Source: Microvelia longipes
Lineage: Eukaryota; Arthropoda; Insecta; Hemiptera; Veliidae
DNA length: 64,000 nucleotides
Reading direction: 5' to 3'
Assembly: GCA_018340805.1 (NCBI GenBank)
Contig: JACMZG010001913.1
Location: 38,884,771 to 38,948,770 of the forward strand
Below the pieces are notes generated by a model. That model had not been told where the DNA came from. It ran no database searches and saw only the letters and a program-made list of their open reading frames with translations. Both the position numbers and the translations under genes were made by a program. Shown piece by piece: positions 1 to 12,806 of this stretch (position 1 is its first letter; each line of letters begins with the position of its first letter).

Positions 1-640
1 TTGCTATTGAACTTTCTATACTCTCACTTTAAGGAACCCTTGATGTCTCCTTAGGACCCTAATACTAGTTTGAAATGAACTTGCTCTTTCTATACTCTCA
101 CTTTCAGGATCCCTTGATGTCTCCTTAAGGACCCTAATACTAGTTTGAAATGAACTTGCTATTGAACTTTCTATACTCTCACTTTAAGGAACCCTTGATG
201 TCTCCTTAAGGACCCTAATACTAGTTTGAAATGAACTTGCTATTGAACTTTCTATACTCTCACTTTAAGGAACCCTTGATGTCTCCTTAAGGACCTAATA
301 CTAGTTTGAAATGAACTTGCTATTGAACTTTCTATACTCTACTTTAAGGAACCCTTGATGTCTCCTTAGGACCCTAATACTAGTTTGAATGAACTGCTAT
401 GAACTTTCTATACTCTCTCTTTAAGGAACCCTTGATGTCTCCTTAAGGACCCTAATACTAGTTTGAAATAAACTTGCTATTGAACTTTCTATACTCTCAC
501 TTTAAGGAACCCTTGATGTCTCCTTAAGGACCCTAATACTAGTTTGAAATTAACTTGCTATTGAACTTTCTATACTCTCACTTTAAGGAACCCTTGATGT
601 CTCCTTAAGGACCCTAATACTAGTTTGATTTGTTAAGAAC
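1..640. repeat. ~81-bp tandem satellite, about 8 copies
   Basis: A head-to-tail array of a roughly 81-bp unit runs in from the left edge of the window. Each unit contains CTATACTCTCACTTTAAGG, then CCCTTGATGTCTCC, then ACCCTAATACTAGTTTGAAA. Spacing measured between GAACTTGC marks is 81 bp, then 80 bp. Copies differ mainly by single-base losses (for example near 296 and 388-402) and one copy is cut short near 70-80. The last unit decays over about 629-690. No coding role is visible. Confidence 0.95.
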
Positions 641-690
641 TTCTTATACTCTCACCTAAAGAAACCCTTAAGACCTCCTTAAGGATCCCT

Positions 691-2389
691 CATTGAATAA
701 TGTCTTGTCTGTAAGGAAAAATGTCTTTGAATACGCGCCTAAATCTTTTCTGTGTTTGTATTTTTACGAAAGGTAAAAGTTATGAGAATTTGCAAAATTG
801 TCCATGTGCTGTACCCTAAGGATTTGTGTTTTGTAAGTTTTATTTATACATGTATGCAATGTCTTTTGATGGCATCATTGGTAAATGGTGTCAGTGCATG
901 GTCCATGGCACCACGTACCAGTCCAATTCAACTGCAACTTGCTGTGGAATTGCAACTTTATAACTGTGCTATTGCACATTTTCTGTGGAATACACATGTA
1001 TTCTTCTACACTTTTATAAAGTAAAGAGATATATTCATTGTGTTTGAAGGCTTTATTACGCTTTCCTTAAACTGTGACTATAAATAAATTTTAATTATTA
1101 ACAATGTTGATTTTTGATTAAAATTAAAATCTGATCTTAAAACCAACAAAAACTTGATAAAACAATATTTAATTAAATGAAAATTTTAACAAAAATTATA
1201 ATTCATTAAGAGAACTCAAGTTTGAATATAAATGAAGTTTTACTGGGAAAACTTGAAAATGTTCAAATGTTATTAGCAATATTATACTAAAGATTATTAT
1301 TGTATTATAAATGAGAAAGAGTTGGGCATTCAATTAATACCGGAGTGGAGTTAGCTTTAGAAAGCCAGATAAAATAGTTAGCATTTAAATTATGTTTACT
1401 AGGTATGCTTCTCCGTTCCAATGTTTATTGGTCATTAGCATAAAATAGTAATATTAATTCATGAGGAATTGGAGGCACCCTTTTATTAGAAATGAGAAAA
1501 TTTAAGAGAAAATCTATAAGGAACTTTTGAATATTTTACATGGCAATCTATTTTCTCTCAGTTGGAAATGCCCCTTAGGCTGGTGTTTTGTTGGAGCTGA
1601 TTTTCTGGTAAAATCAGAAAACACCCCTACTTAGAAATTTTATCGACAAAAGGCATTTGGATATCTGGAAAAGCAGGAGGGTAATGAAAGGAAAACTATA
1701 CCCCTAAAGAAAACAATAGTTATGAGGATAGTTTTACTCGACCTGATTTCTAAAATCTAACCCTCTAACTTTAACTCTTAGAAATCAAATTTATATTGAC
1801 TTTTAATCATTGATATGTTACGGTGTGTTACTTTAATTCTACGATTATATCCCTCGCGAGTTCTGCTGCAAAATTACAAACCTACTTTTGTTTAGTTTTC
1901 AATAATAAAACATTATGAAACACAAGGTTTATTTGTTTAATTCCTACATACTACACACAGTGTCCCCCTGGCAAATTTAAATTTGAAAGCTTTTGTCAAT
2001 ATTACTGACAAATCTTTATAATAAAACATTGGTCTTTAAATTAAATTTTAATATGAAGGCGTTAACGCACAAAACACAAAAACATAATGAACAACAGAGC
2101 TTCGCCTACAACAAAACAGGTTCTGAGGACATTCTCTTGGACTGTTATTGAATGATTTTTGTTGTTGAATGACATAGTTTTTCTATCAGTGTCTTTTAAC
2201 AATATCTACTTTAATTATGTCTAATTAATATATCTCCTTTTAACTATTTATTGTAAGTTTCCCAAAGATTCTAGTTGTACTAATATGCTAAAAAATAATT
2301 AATTTAATAATGACGTCAGACTGACCTCGGAAATGATCGGAACTATAATTATGCATAAGATAGAATTATCAATTTTTCTTTTTTCCGCT
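691..2389. other. Gene-free AT-rich stretch
   Basis: I see no supported gene here. A 90-codon open frame at 752-1024 lacks any recognisable domain. The rest is AT-rich sequence without clear repeats. Confidence 0.5.
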
Positions 2390-2830
2390 TTTTAATCTCA
2401 GCCTGGTTGAGCTTGTTGTATCAATTACTAACTTACTTTTATCTCAACCTTCATCCGACTTTTTAATCTCAGCTTCTAACCAGCACATTAGTGTTGTATC
2501 AACCACCAACCCACTTCTATTTCAACCGAAGTCTTAAACTTAACATCTAAGTAATATATTTGTCTCAACTTTCAGCAAACTTTTATCTCAACCTTTAGTC
2601 CACTTCTGAATATTAACATCTAATCTTTCAGCCTATATGCAACTTATATCTCAGTCTCAAAACCAATGTCCTCTTTACCAATTTCTATCTCAAGCTACAA
2701 CCATCTCAGAACTCACCCTCCAACAACCTTCTATCTCAATATCCAATAAACTTCTCAATCTTTACCTTCAACCAACATCTTTCTTAAACTGTAACAATTT
2801 TAATTTACTTTGCTTTTTTTTAGAAAATTT
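2390..2830. repeat. Degenerate pyrimidine-rich repeat
   Basis: About 440 bp with very little G on the + strand. Variants of ATCTCAACCTTCAACCAACT recur every 25-60 bp. The open frame at 2637-2858 is a by-product of this composition and is not called as a gene. It looks like an old, degraded tandem array. Confidence 0.6.
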
Positions 2831-4014
2831 ATACTTTCAAGTTCCCGTACTTCATTAAGGCCTACTGACGCAGCGGAAACTCTTTCTTTAAACATTGAAT
2901 AAAGAACAATAATTATAATAATACAACAAAAATAAAATGAAATTAAAAGTAAAAAAGAAAAATCGATATTTTCTTTTTAAGTACAGTTAAGGATTAAGAA
3001 GGGTTAGAATCATAATTATAATCTGTTCCCTATTCATTAAGAAGCCAGGGGTTGAAGTTCTAGAGAGGCATTAAGGCCTTTCTTTGTTTGGAACCCTTTG
3101 CTCAAATCCTCCTGCATTTTTCTTTGCACGTGACTACAAAATGAAGACTCATTATGATAATTTTATTCCTCCCTATAACTCGCTTTTGAATCTAATCATT
3201 ATGGGTCTAAGTTCTCTATCATTCCATAACAAAACATAAGAATGGAAAATCATTAAAGATTTTTTTTCCTTTGATGCATCTGACTGACTATAATTAATAT
3301 TAATTATATAAAATAAATAAATAAATAAAACCATTTATTGTAATTTTATGATTTTTAACATTCACATATAAATCTATAATATAAGTTATAAAGAGGATTA
3401 CAAATCGGGGTTAGCCCGTGGTCACCTTTTTAAGGTAGGAGTTGCCGACATAAGACAACTTATTACATATTACTACATTAAAATAAGTCATAAATATCCA
3501 TTGAAATAATATTGAGTAAGTGAAAATTAATGTTTAATTTTAATAATTAGATTTAATATAAATTTGTAATTTATCATAAGTTAATTTAAATTAATTCATT
3601 CAATAATATAATATGTGAGAGATTAATCAATTGATTTAGTAATATCTAAAAATTATTAAATATGATTATTTTGTAAAAATATTGACAAGTACTATTTTTT
3701 CTTTTAATATGCCTTGTTTTAACTTATTATTTTCTTATATTATTAGTATTAAATTTATTAATTTTCTATTTTAATTATTAAAGTAAATATAAAATAAAAT
3801 AATTATAATAAATAATATAAAATATTTAAATTGAATATTTAATTTTAGGTATTTATGGACAACACTTTAATGTTTTTATTATTATTATTTAATTATAATA
3901 TATTAGTAAAATTAAGAATATATATAAATTTAAATTATCAGTTATTAAATCTGCATGCATTTTTAAATTTTAATAGTATAAGTTAACAATATTAAATAAT
4001 ACATATAAATATTT
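2831..4014. other. Gene-free; possible non-LTR 3' tail at 3300-3480
   Basis: Mostly AT-rich sequence. At 3310-3340 a run of AAATAAAT units is followed by ACCATTTATTGTAATTTTATG. This resembles, in reverse orientation, the 3' ends of CR1/jockey-like retroelements, so a short 3'-end remnant is possible. No reverse transcriptase coding is visible next to it. Confidence 0.35.
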
Positions 4015-4145
4015 ACATGCACATACACATGCATACTCATATACATATACATACATATATAATCACACACATTTACATACTTACACTCGCATACGTACAC
4101 ATACATGCATATACACATAAATACGCACGCACACACTCACATATA
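4015..4145. repeat. Compound CA/TA microsatellite
   Basis: Imperfect ACATACACATGCATAC-type dinucleotide repeats. They lie directly beside the retroelement fragment that follows, on the side of its 3' end. Confidence 0.8.
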
Positions 4146-4163
4146 TTTTTAGGAAGAATGCAT

Positions 4164-4360
4164 TTATAAAGACTTATTGTCTTTATAAAGCCATACATCA
4201 CAGTATATTTGTTTTAAGCGTTTCCATTCTGTTCTCATATAGGCTATTCTTTGCCACATTCCATCACAGACTTTATTCATTTCCGCGTCCCATCTCTGGG
4301 CTGGTCTTCCTCTGTTTCTTTTCCTATCTCTAGGATACCAGTCTAGTATTATTATATTAA
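4164..4360 (-). pseudogene. Non-LTR retrotransposon ORF2 C-terminal fragment
   Basis: The minus strand encodes a short peptide containing DWYPRDRKRNRGRPAQRWDA, then W-x-R-I-A and EWKRL. This is the pattern seen at the extreme C-terminus of RTE/L1-like endonuclease-reverse transcriptase proteins of insects (a GRP-x-x-RW motif followed by a W-Q-R-I-A block). The reading frame stops at 4164. Upstream coding is lost beyond about 4355, where the sequence becomes TATTAT-rich. It is therefore a 5'-truncated dead copy. Family placement rests on motif memory, not on a search. Confidence 0.65.
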
Positions 4361-4708
4361 TATTAATATTAATTATATACGTTTTTAAAATAAATGTATA
4401 CAATGCTTAGAATACTTTGCTTATGTTGTAAGTTATTTTATTTTTCTCTACTTATATAATTGAAATGTTTTAGCAGAAAGTAATGTCATTATATAAATTT
4501 AATAGATCCTAATGAATCTTTTGAAAACATTTATGAAAATTCGATAAAAAGATGGTTAATTCTTTTTAAAAGTATGTTTCATTGTATGCTTTCTCTGGGC
4601 TAATTGTTCCAAGTCTCACAAAGTGTAATAATATATCTTTGCATTATTACTTTGATTTCAATTTAAGAGATTTAAACTTGTCAAAACTTTCCCTAAATAA
4701 AGTAAAGT

Positions 4709-4741
4709 AAAGACTTTACTGACTGCAGCAGTAAAGTCTTT
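4709..4741. repeat. Perfect 13-bp-stem hairpin
   Basis: AAAGACTTTACTG at 4709-4721 and its exact reverse complement at 4729-4741 flank the 7-base loop ACTGCAG. TAAATAAAGTAAAG-like sequence lies on both sides. It may be the core of a small foldback element. No host function is visible. Confidence 0.8.
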
Positions 4742-4929
4742 GTAAATAAAGTGCTCGGAATTAGCATTATGCTCAAAGCGAGTGTTAACGTTTTCCTTTT
4801 ATGTTTATTTTTATTAATTCTATACTAAGTTTGGGAAACTTCAGGTATTAGTTGGTTATTCGACGTGAAATGAGGACCGTATCTAGCGATGATAAGGAAG
4901 ACTGTGACAATGAGCGTAGTAGTGATTTG

Positions 4930-5390
4930 ACCAGTCATATAGTAGATTATAGAACTTCATTCATAACATTATTATAGATTATAGAATCAGAGTATATTAT
5001 CATTCATATCATAGAGTATAGAACATCATTCATATTATAGAAAAAGTGTCGCCACCGTTTTCAAGGAAAATAGATGGGCATGGGACAACTTGTCCGATAT
5101 CGAGTTTAAAGATATTAGAGAAGCTACGGGTACCCGAGGTAGTAGCGGAGGGAGTTGACGACACCTTTTTACATTGGAAAGACCTGATATGATCCTTGCC
5201 TTTATGTAAGTTCCTTGTTCATATCATTGCGTACTAAAATCATTCATATCATAAAGTATAGAACATCATAGAGTATAAAATCGTAAATATGGAGCAAGTG
5301 ATAGGGTTGGCATAGGGTTGTTATATCATAGAGTATTTGGCATCGTTTATATCATAGAGTATAGAATATCATTCATATCATAGCTTACTG
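4930..5390. repeat. Interrupted ~28-bp repeat (ATCATAGAGTATAGAACATC)
   Basis: Variants of ATCATAGAGTATAGAACATC followed by ATTCATAT occur in two blocks (about 4935-5041 and 5230-5390). Between them lies a more GC-rich stretch (5042-5220) that shows no convincing open frame. Confidence 0.75.
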
Positions 5391-5883
5391 TTGAGGATAT
5401 CAATTATGTTTATGATGAATTGAATTATATCATAAACATAGTTGATATTTTCATTCAAGAGATGATAATTTTCACATTTATCAAATTTTTTTCAATTGTT
5501 TTAAATTTTTGGATTACTCTCAAGTTGCTCATTATGGAAGGTTAAGTGTAACCTGACATCCTCATGAACTTAACATCCACCTGTGTTATTTACTCCTTTC
5601 TTTTGTTTATCTTCAGGGGGGGAGGTTGATGCTACCGCGTACTCTACCGTAGCAGAATAGTATCTGGTTTGATTGTAAGGGGGGTGGGATTCATCAATCT
5701 CTCTTTTGTTCGACTCGCCCTTTTCTTGGTCTAATCCTCCCCTTCACAATCCCTTCATACGCTTACAGAGCCCTTCACCAGAACAAAACATCATAAATCG
5801 ATAACTATCGCTCTCCCTTATCTTCGTCAGTGTTACAGATGCAAAAATGCCAACCCTATCACTTGCTCCATATTTACGATTTT
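5277..5883. repeat. Perfect 36-bp inverted repeat pair
   Basis: The 36 bases at 5277-5312 (beginning AAAATCGTAAATATGG, ending GGGTTGGCA) are the exact reverse complement of 5848-5883. The 535 bp between them include a G-run-rich stretch (5620-5640) and C/T-rich sequence (5690-5780). The arms may be the ends of a short mobile element, or one arm may be a local inverted duplication. Confidence 0.9.
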
Positions 5884-8800
5884 ATTTATAATACTGACTT
5901 GTTATTATGTCCAGTGGAAGTATAATTAAAGTTTCCTAATAAAACTACTCACTTACTTCTATAGTGACTATCAGCAGTAGAATATCATCTCAACCAACAT
6001 AAATAATTAACGTTGAGATTAACGATATGTGATAGACATAAATTGATACACAATCGCGCATTATAAGGTATTTTAAATTATAAACCATCAGTAAAAAAAT
6101 CGGAAAAACAAAATCAATAGTGTCTCCAATGTCGACTATCTTTCGTGAGTTCAATTGCTTTCGCAATTTCGATCATTTTTTTGTTCGATTATCTTTCGTT
6201 AGTTAAATCGCCTTTAATTTAATCCCAAACCTTTTAGGGTTGTTGTTGTCATATTGTCTAACTGCTTTTGCATATCTTTTTTTGAGGTATTGATTTTTGT
6301 TTCGTCTTTTGTCTATACCGTCTTTTGCAATATCGACCATGTCTATCATTTTTGGGAAGTCAGTCGTCATTTTATAGCAAAAGATTTTCTGTCTATTATA
6401 ATGTCTATTCACTTTTTCTAGATATATAAATACATTTAAGGATAGGTGAAATATAAAAGTTTTTAGCCGTAATTTCTCAGCTGTAACATATTAGCTAAGT
6501 TTTCAGAGATGGGGACTTAGATTTCACTCAAAATAACTTAGTTTGTGTCATCACTTTTTAGCGATATTTTTATTTTAGGAAACCTTGGTATCAAATTTCC
6601 AATACTGGAATTTTATATTTATTCATTTTATGAAAAAAATCCAACAATTTAAAGTGGTGTATTAATGGCATGTTTTGATTTCCCTATCAGCATTTAATCT
6701 CCCCCACTCCCGTATCATTGTGCCTTTTAAAAGGCACAAAAATTATAAAAATTAATACCTTAAAAACCCATCTACCCTCTTTCCATTAATTTTTTAATAA
6801 CATTTTGATTTAAAAAATGAGTTTATACATACAAGATAATTCCATAAAAAAGTGATACGAGGGTGTACCAGCTCCGTAATTCCATTATGAAAAAAATTGT
6901 TATAAGTACTGATTTATTTTAATGAAAAATGAAAACCAGTGTATGGTATTATCAAATCAATGTAAAATATCAATTACTAATGTATCGTATTCATTTAAAA
7001 AATAAATAAATACATTATTTCAATTTTAAACCTTTTTTTGCAATATTTCTTTTTAATACTTATTCTTATTATTTTTTTTTTTTTTTTAGTTAGTCTAGTA
7101 TTAATTATTTTCTACGTAAAACCTATGAGATACATATTTATTATATATTGTACTTATTTATTTTTATGTTTGTGTGTTTATTATATTTATTAACGAATAT
7201 TGTAATAAATTGTGTATGTTAATTATATTATGTAAAAACTAAGTGTATGCATTATATTTTATAATTTATGTATTGTATAGATACCATGTAGTGCATATGT
7301 TTGCATAATACATAATTTTGTTGTATACATGAAAATACGTGTGAAATTATGGCAATTGTAATTTTTTCGTTAGTTCGATTAAGCATTTATACTTAAGGTT
7401 TAAAGTTTTTTTAGTTTTTGAGAGGGGGAGAAGCTTTGAGAATTTTACTACTGGGTGAATTTTTGAAGGTCTCCCCTCCAAGTAGTTAGGAGTTAATGCT
7501 CTTATATCAGTTCTGAAAACATTAATTAATTTCCCTTGCCTTAATGAGTTGCTTTGGAAGAAGTGAGGAGGCGAGTTGCTCCTTCTCTTGGTCCTTTTTT
7601 GCCTCGTCTCTCACTAATTACTCGCTCATTAATATAATTACGAATCATTAGCGAGAAGGATGCCGTTGAGAGACGCCTCACACTCGCTAACAAACGCACA
7701 CCCAACTCCTAAACAATAAATCTTACCTTCCATCGTTTGTAAAACGTTTCCCATCTCGCAAAAACCTTAATTTTGTATTATAAATACATATTAATTGTAT
7801 TAAAAAGTTTAAGTAACGTTTTCCCGTGTATACTAACCATATTAAGGTGCGATCATTTTGTTTTTAATAATTAAATTTTTAAAAAACATTTTAATGACTC
7901 AACGAATTTTATTTAAACATTTTTTATTTTTTTTTTAACTGTTATAAAAAGTGAATTTTTTTAAACAAGTTCTTTATTGGCAAAAGTAATACAATATTTA
8001 TTTTGTGTAAACCGGAGCCATATTTTATTTATGATTTAGGATAGTTTGTGCCTCTTTATTTTTTTTTAATTTATTAATTTGGTTTTTTTTGTGATATAAA
8101 TTTTGATTCTTTTTTGGGGTGTGAGGGGGTTGTTTGGGTTAAGGATAATATTTTATTTTTTATATTATTATTTTTTTTAATATTGTCAAAAGATATTTTT
8201 GATGGTGTTTTGAATTGGTTTATATTGTAAAAGTAGTTTGCAGAAGTTTCAAAAAGGGTTGCCTATGCAGTCTGTGGACTGACTTTTGATGATTCAACCT
8301 GGCATTTGTCTATAAAATTGAGGAAAACCACAGAAAAACCTCAATCAGGTTGATCAGACACGCGGGTCCTGTAAAAAGTGAGTTAGATTAAAGTATGTAT
8401 ATAAATCGTGTTATATTAAAATGAATATTAAGTTTATTTCAATGATAAACTTGAAATAGTTTTTAATAAATAAATTAATAAAAATAAATAAAATTCTTTA
8501 ACAATGATACAAATAAAGTTTATATTAATTAAAAGAAAAAAATCCCTCAGAATAAAATGTATTTGAATTAATAAAATCGTAATTGCCTGCAGAAAAAAAG
8601 TAATATTGTAAAAAATCGTGATTATGAATTCGTAATTCAGTTTAATTGTGGAACATCTGTTAATGCCTATGGCAATAAGTAACTGATAAATATTAACAAG
8701 AGTAGGTCCCTCGATTCCATTAGCAAGAGACCACTTTTTATAAAACATAAAGTAATTAATATACAAAGATTTAAGTTGTACTTTTTTTATAAAATAAAAA

Positions 8801-9109
8801 TATATTTTTACCCTTAGGGTAAATTCCATTTATATTGAGTGAAGGGAAAAATTAAATGGGTTTAAAGATTTTTATTTCTAAGAATGAATTTTATTCAACA
8901 GATTATATTTGGTCTCTTTTTGGTTTTTTTTTAAATAATAAATAATAATAATAAGTTGCATCCTTGTCTATTATATGGAAATGGAAGCATTGTTAGAGTG
9001 AAAAATACTTAATATTGGTCTACTTCAATAAAAGGATACTTACTTAATACAGCTGAAACCAATGTTTCAGTTAAAAAAAATCTCTTTAAAAGTATGGAAG
9101 TTTAAAATT
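5884..9109. other. Gene-free AT-rich stretch
   Basis: No gene is supported. Open frames at 6203-6412 and 8434-8829 (minus) are AT-driven; the second is Ile/Phe/Leu-rich with no motif I recognise. A GC-richer island at 7550-7690, with CTCGTCTCTCACTAATTACT and several ATTA cores, stands out from its surroundings and could be conserved non-coding DNA. Confidence 0.45.
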
Positions 9110-9672
9110 TGAAATCGACTTTTTTTCAAATCGATTTCGTATGAGTCGACTCAACAAATGATCGAATCGAAATCGGTATGAGTCGAAATTCGATCCGAGT
9201 CTGATTCGAAGCACCTTGATTCGATTGACGTCAAGTCGGTTCAAATTAACATGAGTCAATTCATGTCGAGTTGAGTCGATTTAAGACGACTTGAGTCGAT
9301 TCAAGTGTAATTGATTCGTTACAAGTATATTTGAGTTGATTCAAATCGAGTTGCTTTGCATCGATGATTTGTCTTGTGCCGACTGGAGTAGACTTGTATA
9401 TACATAACTTATTTGAAGTGACTTGAGTCAATTTGAATCGACTCGAGTCATTGATTTAAGTATAGACATGAGTATATATTTAAGTCACCCGAGTCGACTT
9501 AAGTCAAGTCAACTATAGTCGATTTAAATCCACTCGAGTCGACTAATGTGATAAAGATCAACTATAGTAGACTCAAATGAGCGACTTATATTGAATGCAC
9601 TCGAGTCGATTAAGTCGAATCATTAAAAAAATCGACTCAATCGACTTAAAAAGTCGACTTGGCACATCACTA
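9110..9672. repeat. Degenerate TCGA/GAGTCGA-rich repeat patch
   Basis: About 560 bp in which GAGTCGA, TCGACTC, AAGTCGA and TCGATTC recur every 8-15 bases on both strands, for example ATCGACTTTTTTT near the start and AAAAAGTCGACTTGG at the end. Palindromic GAGTCGACTT-type sites are frequent. The patch starts and stops sharply, so it is either a degenerate short-unit satellite or the subterminal repeat field of a DNA element. Confidence 0.8.
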
Positions 9673-10749
9673 GATTGTAAATCTGTGTGTGCTTGCATTT
9701 TTGTGCATTTTTTTAAAGAACATGTTTTGTGATAATCGACTGTATTTATTTGAACAAAAATGTTTTAAGAATGAACTTATTCGAATTTATATATAATTCA
9801 ATCATTTTAGGGGACTTTTGGTGCCTTAAAAGAGGCCAAATGTTTCTCCCTTATTCTTACTAAATTAAACGTTTGTTTCCAATTGTTTTATCAACATTTC
9901 GATTCTTATAATTTAGTTAATTATAATTATAAATTATTGTAATTTATTTATCTAATTGTTGGAATGTTGCATAAAATGAATTATTTATACTATTCAAAAG
10001 GTAAAAATAAATAAGTTAGGAAGGGTTTCCTTGTATTAGAATGATAATTGTAAGTTAGATGAACGATATAGCGGCCACAAAGATTTAAATCGTGGATTTA
10101 GGGTTATAAATAGGAGTTTGTGCAAAGAATAAGAATTAAAGGGTTTTTTTGTTAAAGTAGAATTGGGGTTAGTAAGAAGATCTGATTAGGGTAGGGTATC
10201 TGATTAATAAAAAAGTTTGTTTTTTCGATTTTTCTTCTTCTTTTTGCTAATTCTAATTATGCAGTTATTTCCAACATTTCAGTGAATTTCATTTGAAAAT
10301 ATGACGCCTATTTTTCTTTGTTAGATTGTTGGCGAGAAGGTGGTACAACTTGTTTTCTTGTAATTCTTCTTCTAAAAACATTTTAACATGATACTTCGTG
10401 AAATCCCTCATTTGCAAAAATAACCAATAAAGAATAATGCCAAGGGAATAATAATGAAATTTTGCCGTATTGGTAAGTTTTTCTTAGGTAGAAAAGAACA
10501 AAGATGAATTTTCCTTTAATGTTTAGCTGTTTACTACTCATGGATAAAATATTATTTAAAATATTATTAATGATCGATTGAAACTTTTAAATGTCACTAT
10601 AATATTGATTCCAAATTAGTTTTTAACTAAAATGCTCAGTAAGAGCAGTTTCCAAAATTTCCAATAATTTATTTTTAGTGGATTATATATTTTATTATCC
10701 TTTGCCTGTCAATCAGAATGGTCATTTGTTTAAGAGGCAGAGAAATATA

Positions 10750-10803
<54 letters not shown>

Positions 10804-11900
10804 TTATATATATATATGATATGACTAAACACTTTATTTTAGTACTTATTTTAACAAGTTTATAATTATTTAAATCAACATTTTTTTAAAATAGATTCTT
10901 TTTAGTCTCTTAGATACTACAAACGTAGTATATAATTTTCATTAACTCTGCTTGATAAGTTGGGTAAATAATAAGCAAGGCAATGGTAGTGGCGATGGTG
11001 GCCTTACTAATTCTTTAGATATTTCTTTTCTCAAAATTGATCATCCCTCTTTTTGTTTATTTTTAATTTAGATAAAGTTGCAATTTACTTTAGAGTTAAA
11101 CTAAGAGATGTAATAGGAAAAATAATTAAAGTAGTAAAAAGTAAATTTTATTTTGTACTTTAGATGTTTTAAATAGTTAAGTCGATCTATTCTAGTGAAT
11201 GTAAAATTAGAGAAAGGGGTTTCTAGTTTATTTTCTCTTCACTAAGCTCTGTTCTAATACTGTTGTAATGGGCTGTGTGGGGAAACTCATTTTGAACCCT
11301 GAGGGGTGGGAGAGGCTTAATTATGAAATCTTTGTTGTAGAATGATGAGGTAGACCCTAGTCTGCCTCATTATGAGGTCATTTCCTGTATTCCTCTAGCA
11401 TCTGCCTCAATATACTAGGGCGCCTTTTCTTTTGCAATTTATATCCCGAGTCTTTGGCTGAGAATGATTATGTTTTCTGTTCCAAGAAAGTATTAAAGTT
11501 AAAACCGTTTGTGTCAATTTTGGCGAATATACTTGGGTTTAGATTTTAAAAGCTGTATTCAAATTTGCTTGACATTTAGCCGGACCCTACAGTTATATCC
11601 TGTAGTAATAGTAAAAACTTCAATGTTCTATGTTAATAACCTAAAAATGTTAATATAATAATAATTTACATCAAATTATATAATATGTTCCTAACTAATA
11701 TAACCCCACAAACTTTGCCATAATTATAAAAAAATTCTTTAATCTAATAATAAATATTTTTTTTTGTCATAAAAGAGAACCAATAATTTTGTATAATGTT
11801 TTATTTCCTTGTCTTATAGAACTTTCATATTGTAATTAAAAATAATAATCTTTACTTGTAATAATTCTATAAATATTGTACGTATTTTTTTAAGTTTTGT
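9673..11900. other. Gene-free stretch with one GC-richer island
   Basis: AT-rich with no supported gene. An (AT)n tract lies at 10745-10817. The island 11210-11440 is richer in G and C and contains ATGAGGTAGACCCTAGTCTG followed by CCTCAT, which can fold back on itself (GATGAGG...CCTCAT). Nothing identifies it further. Confidence 0.4.
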
Positions 11901-11985
11901 ATATTTGTTTGTTTGAAGTTTTGTATATATTTGTAATATTTTACTTTTGGCAAATAAAGGTTGTTTTGTATTGTATTGTATATAA
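11901..11985 (+). repeat. Probable non-LTR retroelement 3' tail
   Basis: GGCAAATAAAGGTTG at about 11949 is followed by TTTTGTATTGTATTGTATAT. An AATAAA signal just before a short TTGTA tandem tail is typical of 3' ends of insect jockey/CR1-like elements. No coding part is recognisable upstream, so only the tail is called. Confidence 0.45.
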
Positions 11986-12060
11986 TGTTTAATATTAATA
12001 TATAATAACTATATCAGGTTTAAACTCAAGTCATCTTTTCAAATACCGCCTTGAAAAATC

Positions 12061-12078
12061 CGCATCTTAAAAGATGCG
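12061..12078. repeat. Perfect CGCATCTT/AAGATGCG hairpin
   Basis: CGCATCTTAAAAGATGCG is a perfect 8-bp-stem palindrome with a 2-base centre, in AT-rich DNA with no gene nearby. Confidence 0.7.
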
Positions 12079-12768
12079 TAAGTAATGTCGCTGCTAACTC
12101 TTACTACGTGCTTCTAATTACTTAATCTTTTACTAAAATACCATTTATTACTCATTAATTACCAATGTATTACATTAATACAATAAAAAGTAACATTAAT
12201 ACATTAAAAGAATAAAAGTGACAGCTTAAATCTATGATACTAAACTATAAAACATAAAATTTAGAGACAGATAAAAATATATATGTCATCACGACAGTCA
12301 CAAGAAATAAGTTTTCGAGAAATAAAATTAATTTTATTTATTATTTCATCCGATTCCTTTGTAGAATTTATATGTGGAATTTATGCTTAGTTTACCTCTT
12401 TTATAAGACAAATAAATTGTCCTCCGATAACTTAATTCGATTTTAATTGGAGTTTTATTTATTGTTCAACATATGCCTTAATTTATATAATCCTAAATTT
12501 AATCGCTTTTATTATGATTTGACATATTTTACATACTTGTAGTTTAAACTTGTTAAACTTAATTGTTAAAAATTACAAAATTAAGTGTTATGGGAAAAAC
12601 TTTAATTTTTATTGACGTCAAGTTCTATTGGCATATTCACGTCGTAAAATTACGATTATGAGGTGTTCGGATGACGGAAGTGTGGTGTATCAGGAATGGA
12701 TATATTTCTCTTGATTCCAAAAATATAATTCTTAAAGATTATGTATGTAATATATATATATATATATA

Positions 12769-12806
<38 letters not shown>

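Noticed and set aside
1..640. CRISPR-like array
   Set aside because: The units are contiguous with no unique spacers, and the window is eukaryotic.
752..1024. 90-codon open frame next to the satellite
   Set aside because: No domain, no splice context and no codon-usage support; length is within chance for this region.
2637..2858. 73-codon open frame
   Set aside because: Lies wholly in a G-poor degenerate repeat, which explains the lack of stop codons.
8434..8829. 131-codon minus-strand open frame
   Set aside because: Ile/Phe/Leu/Lys-rich translation of AT-rich DNA with no recognisable motif; treated as chance.
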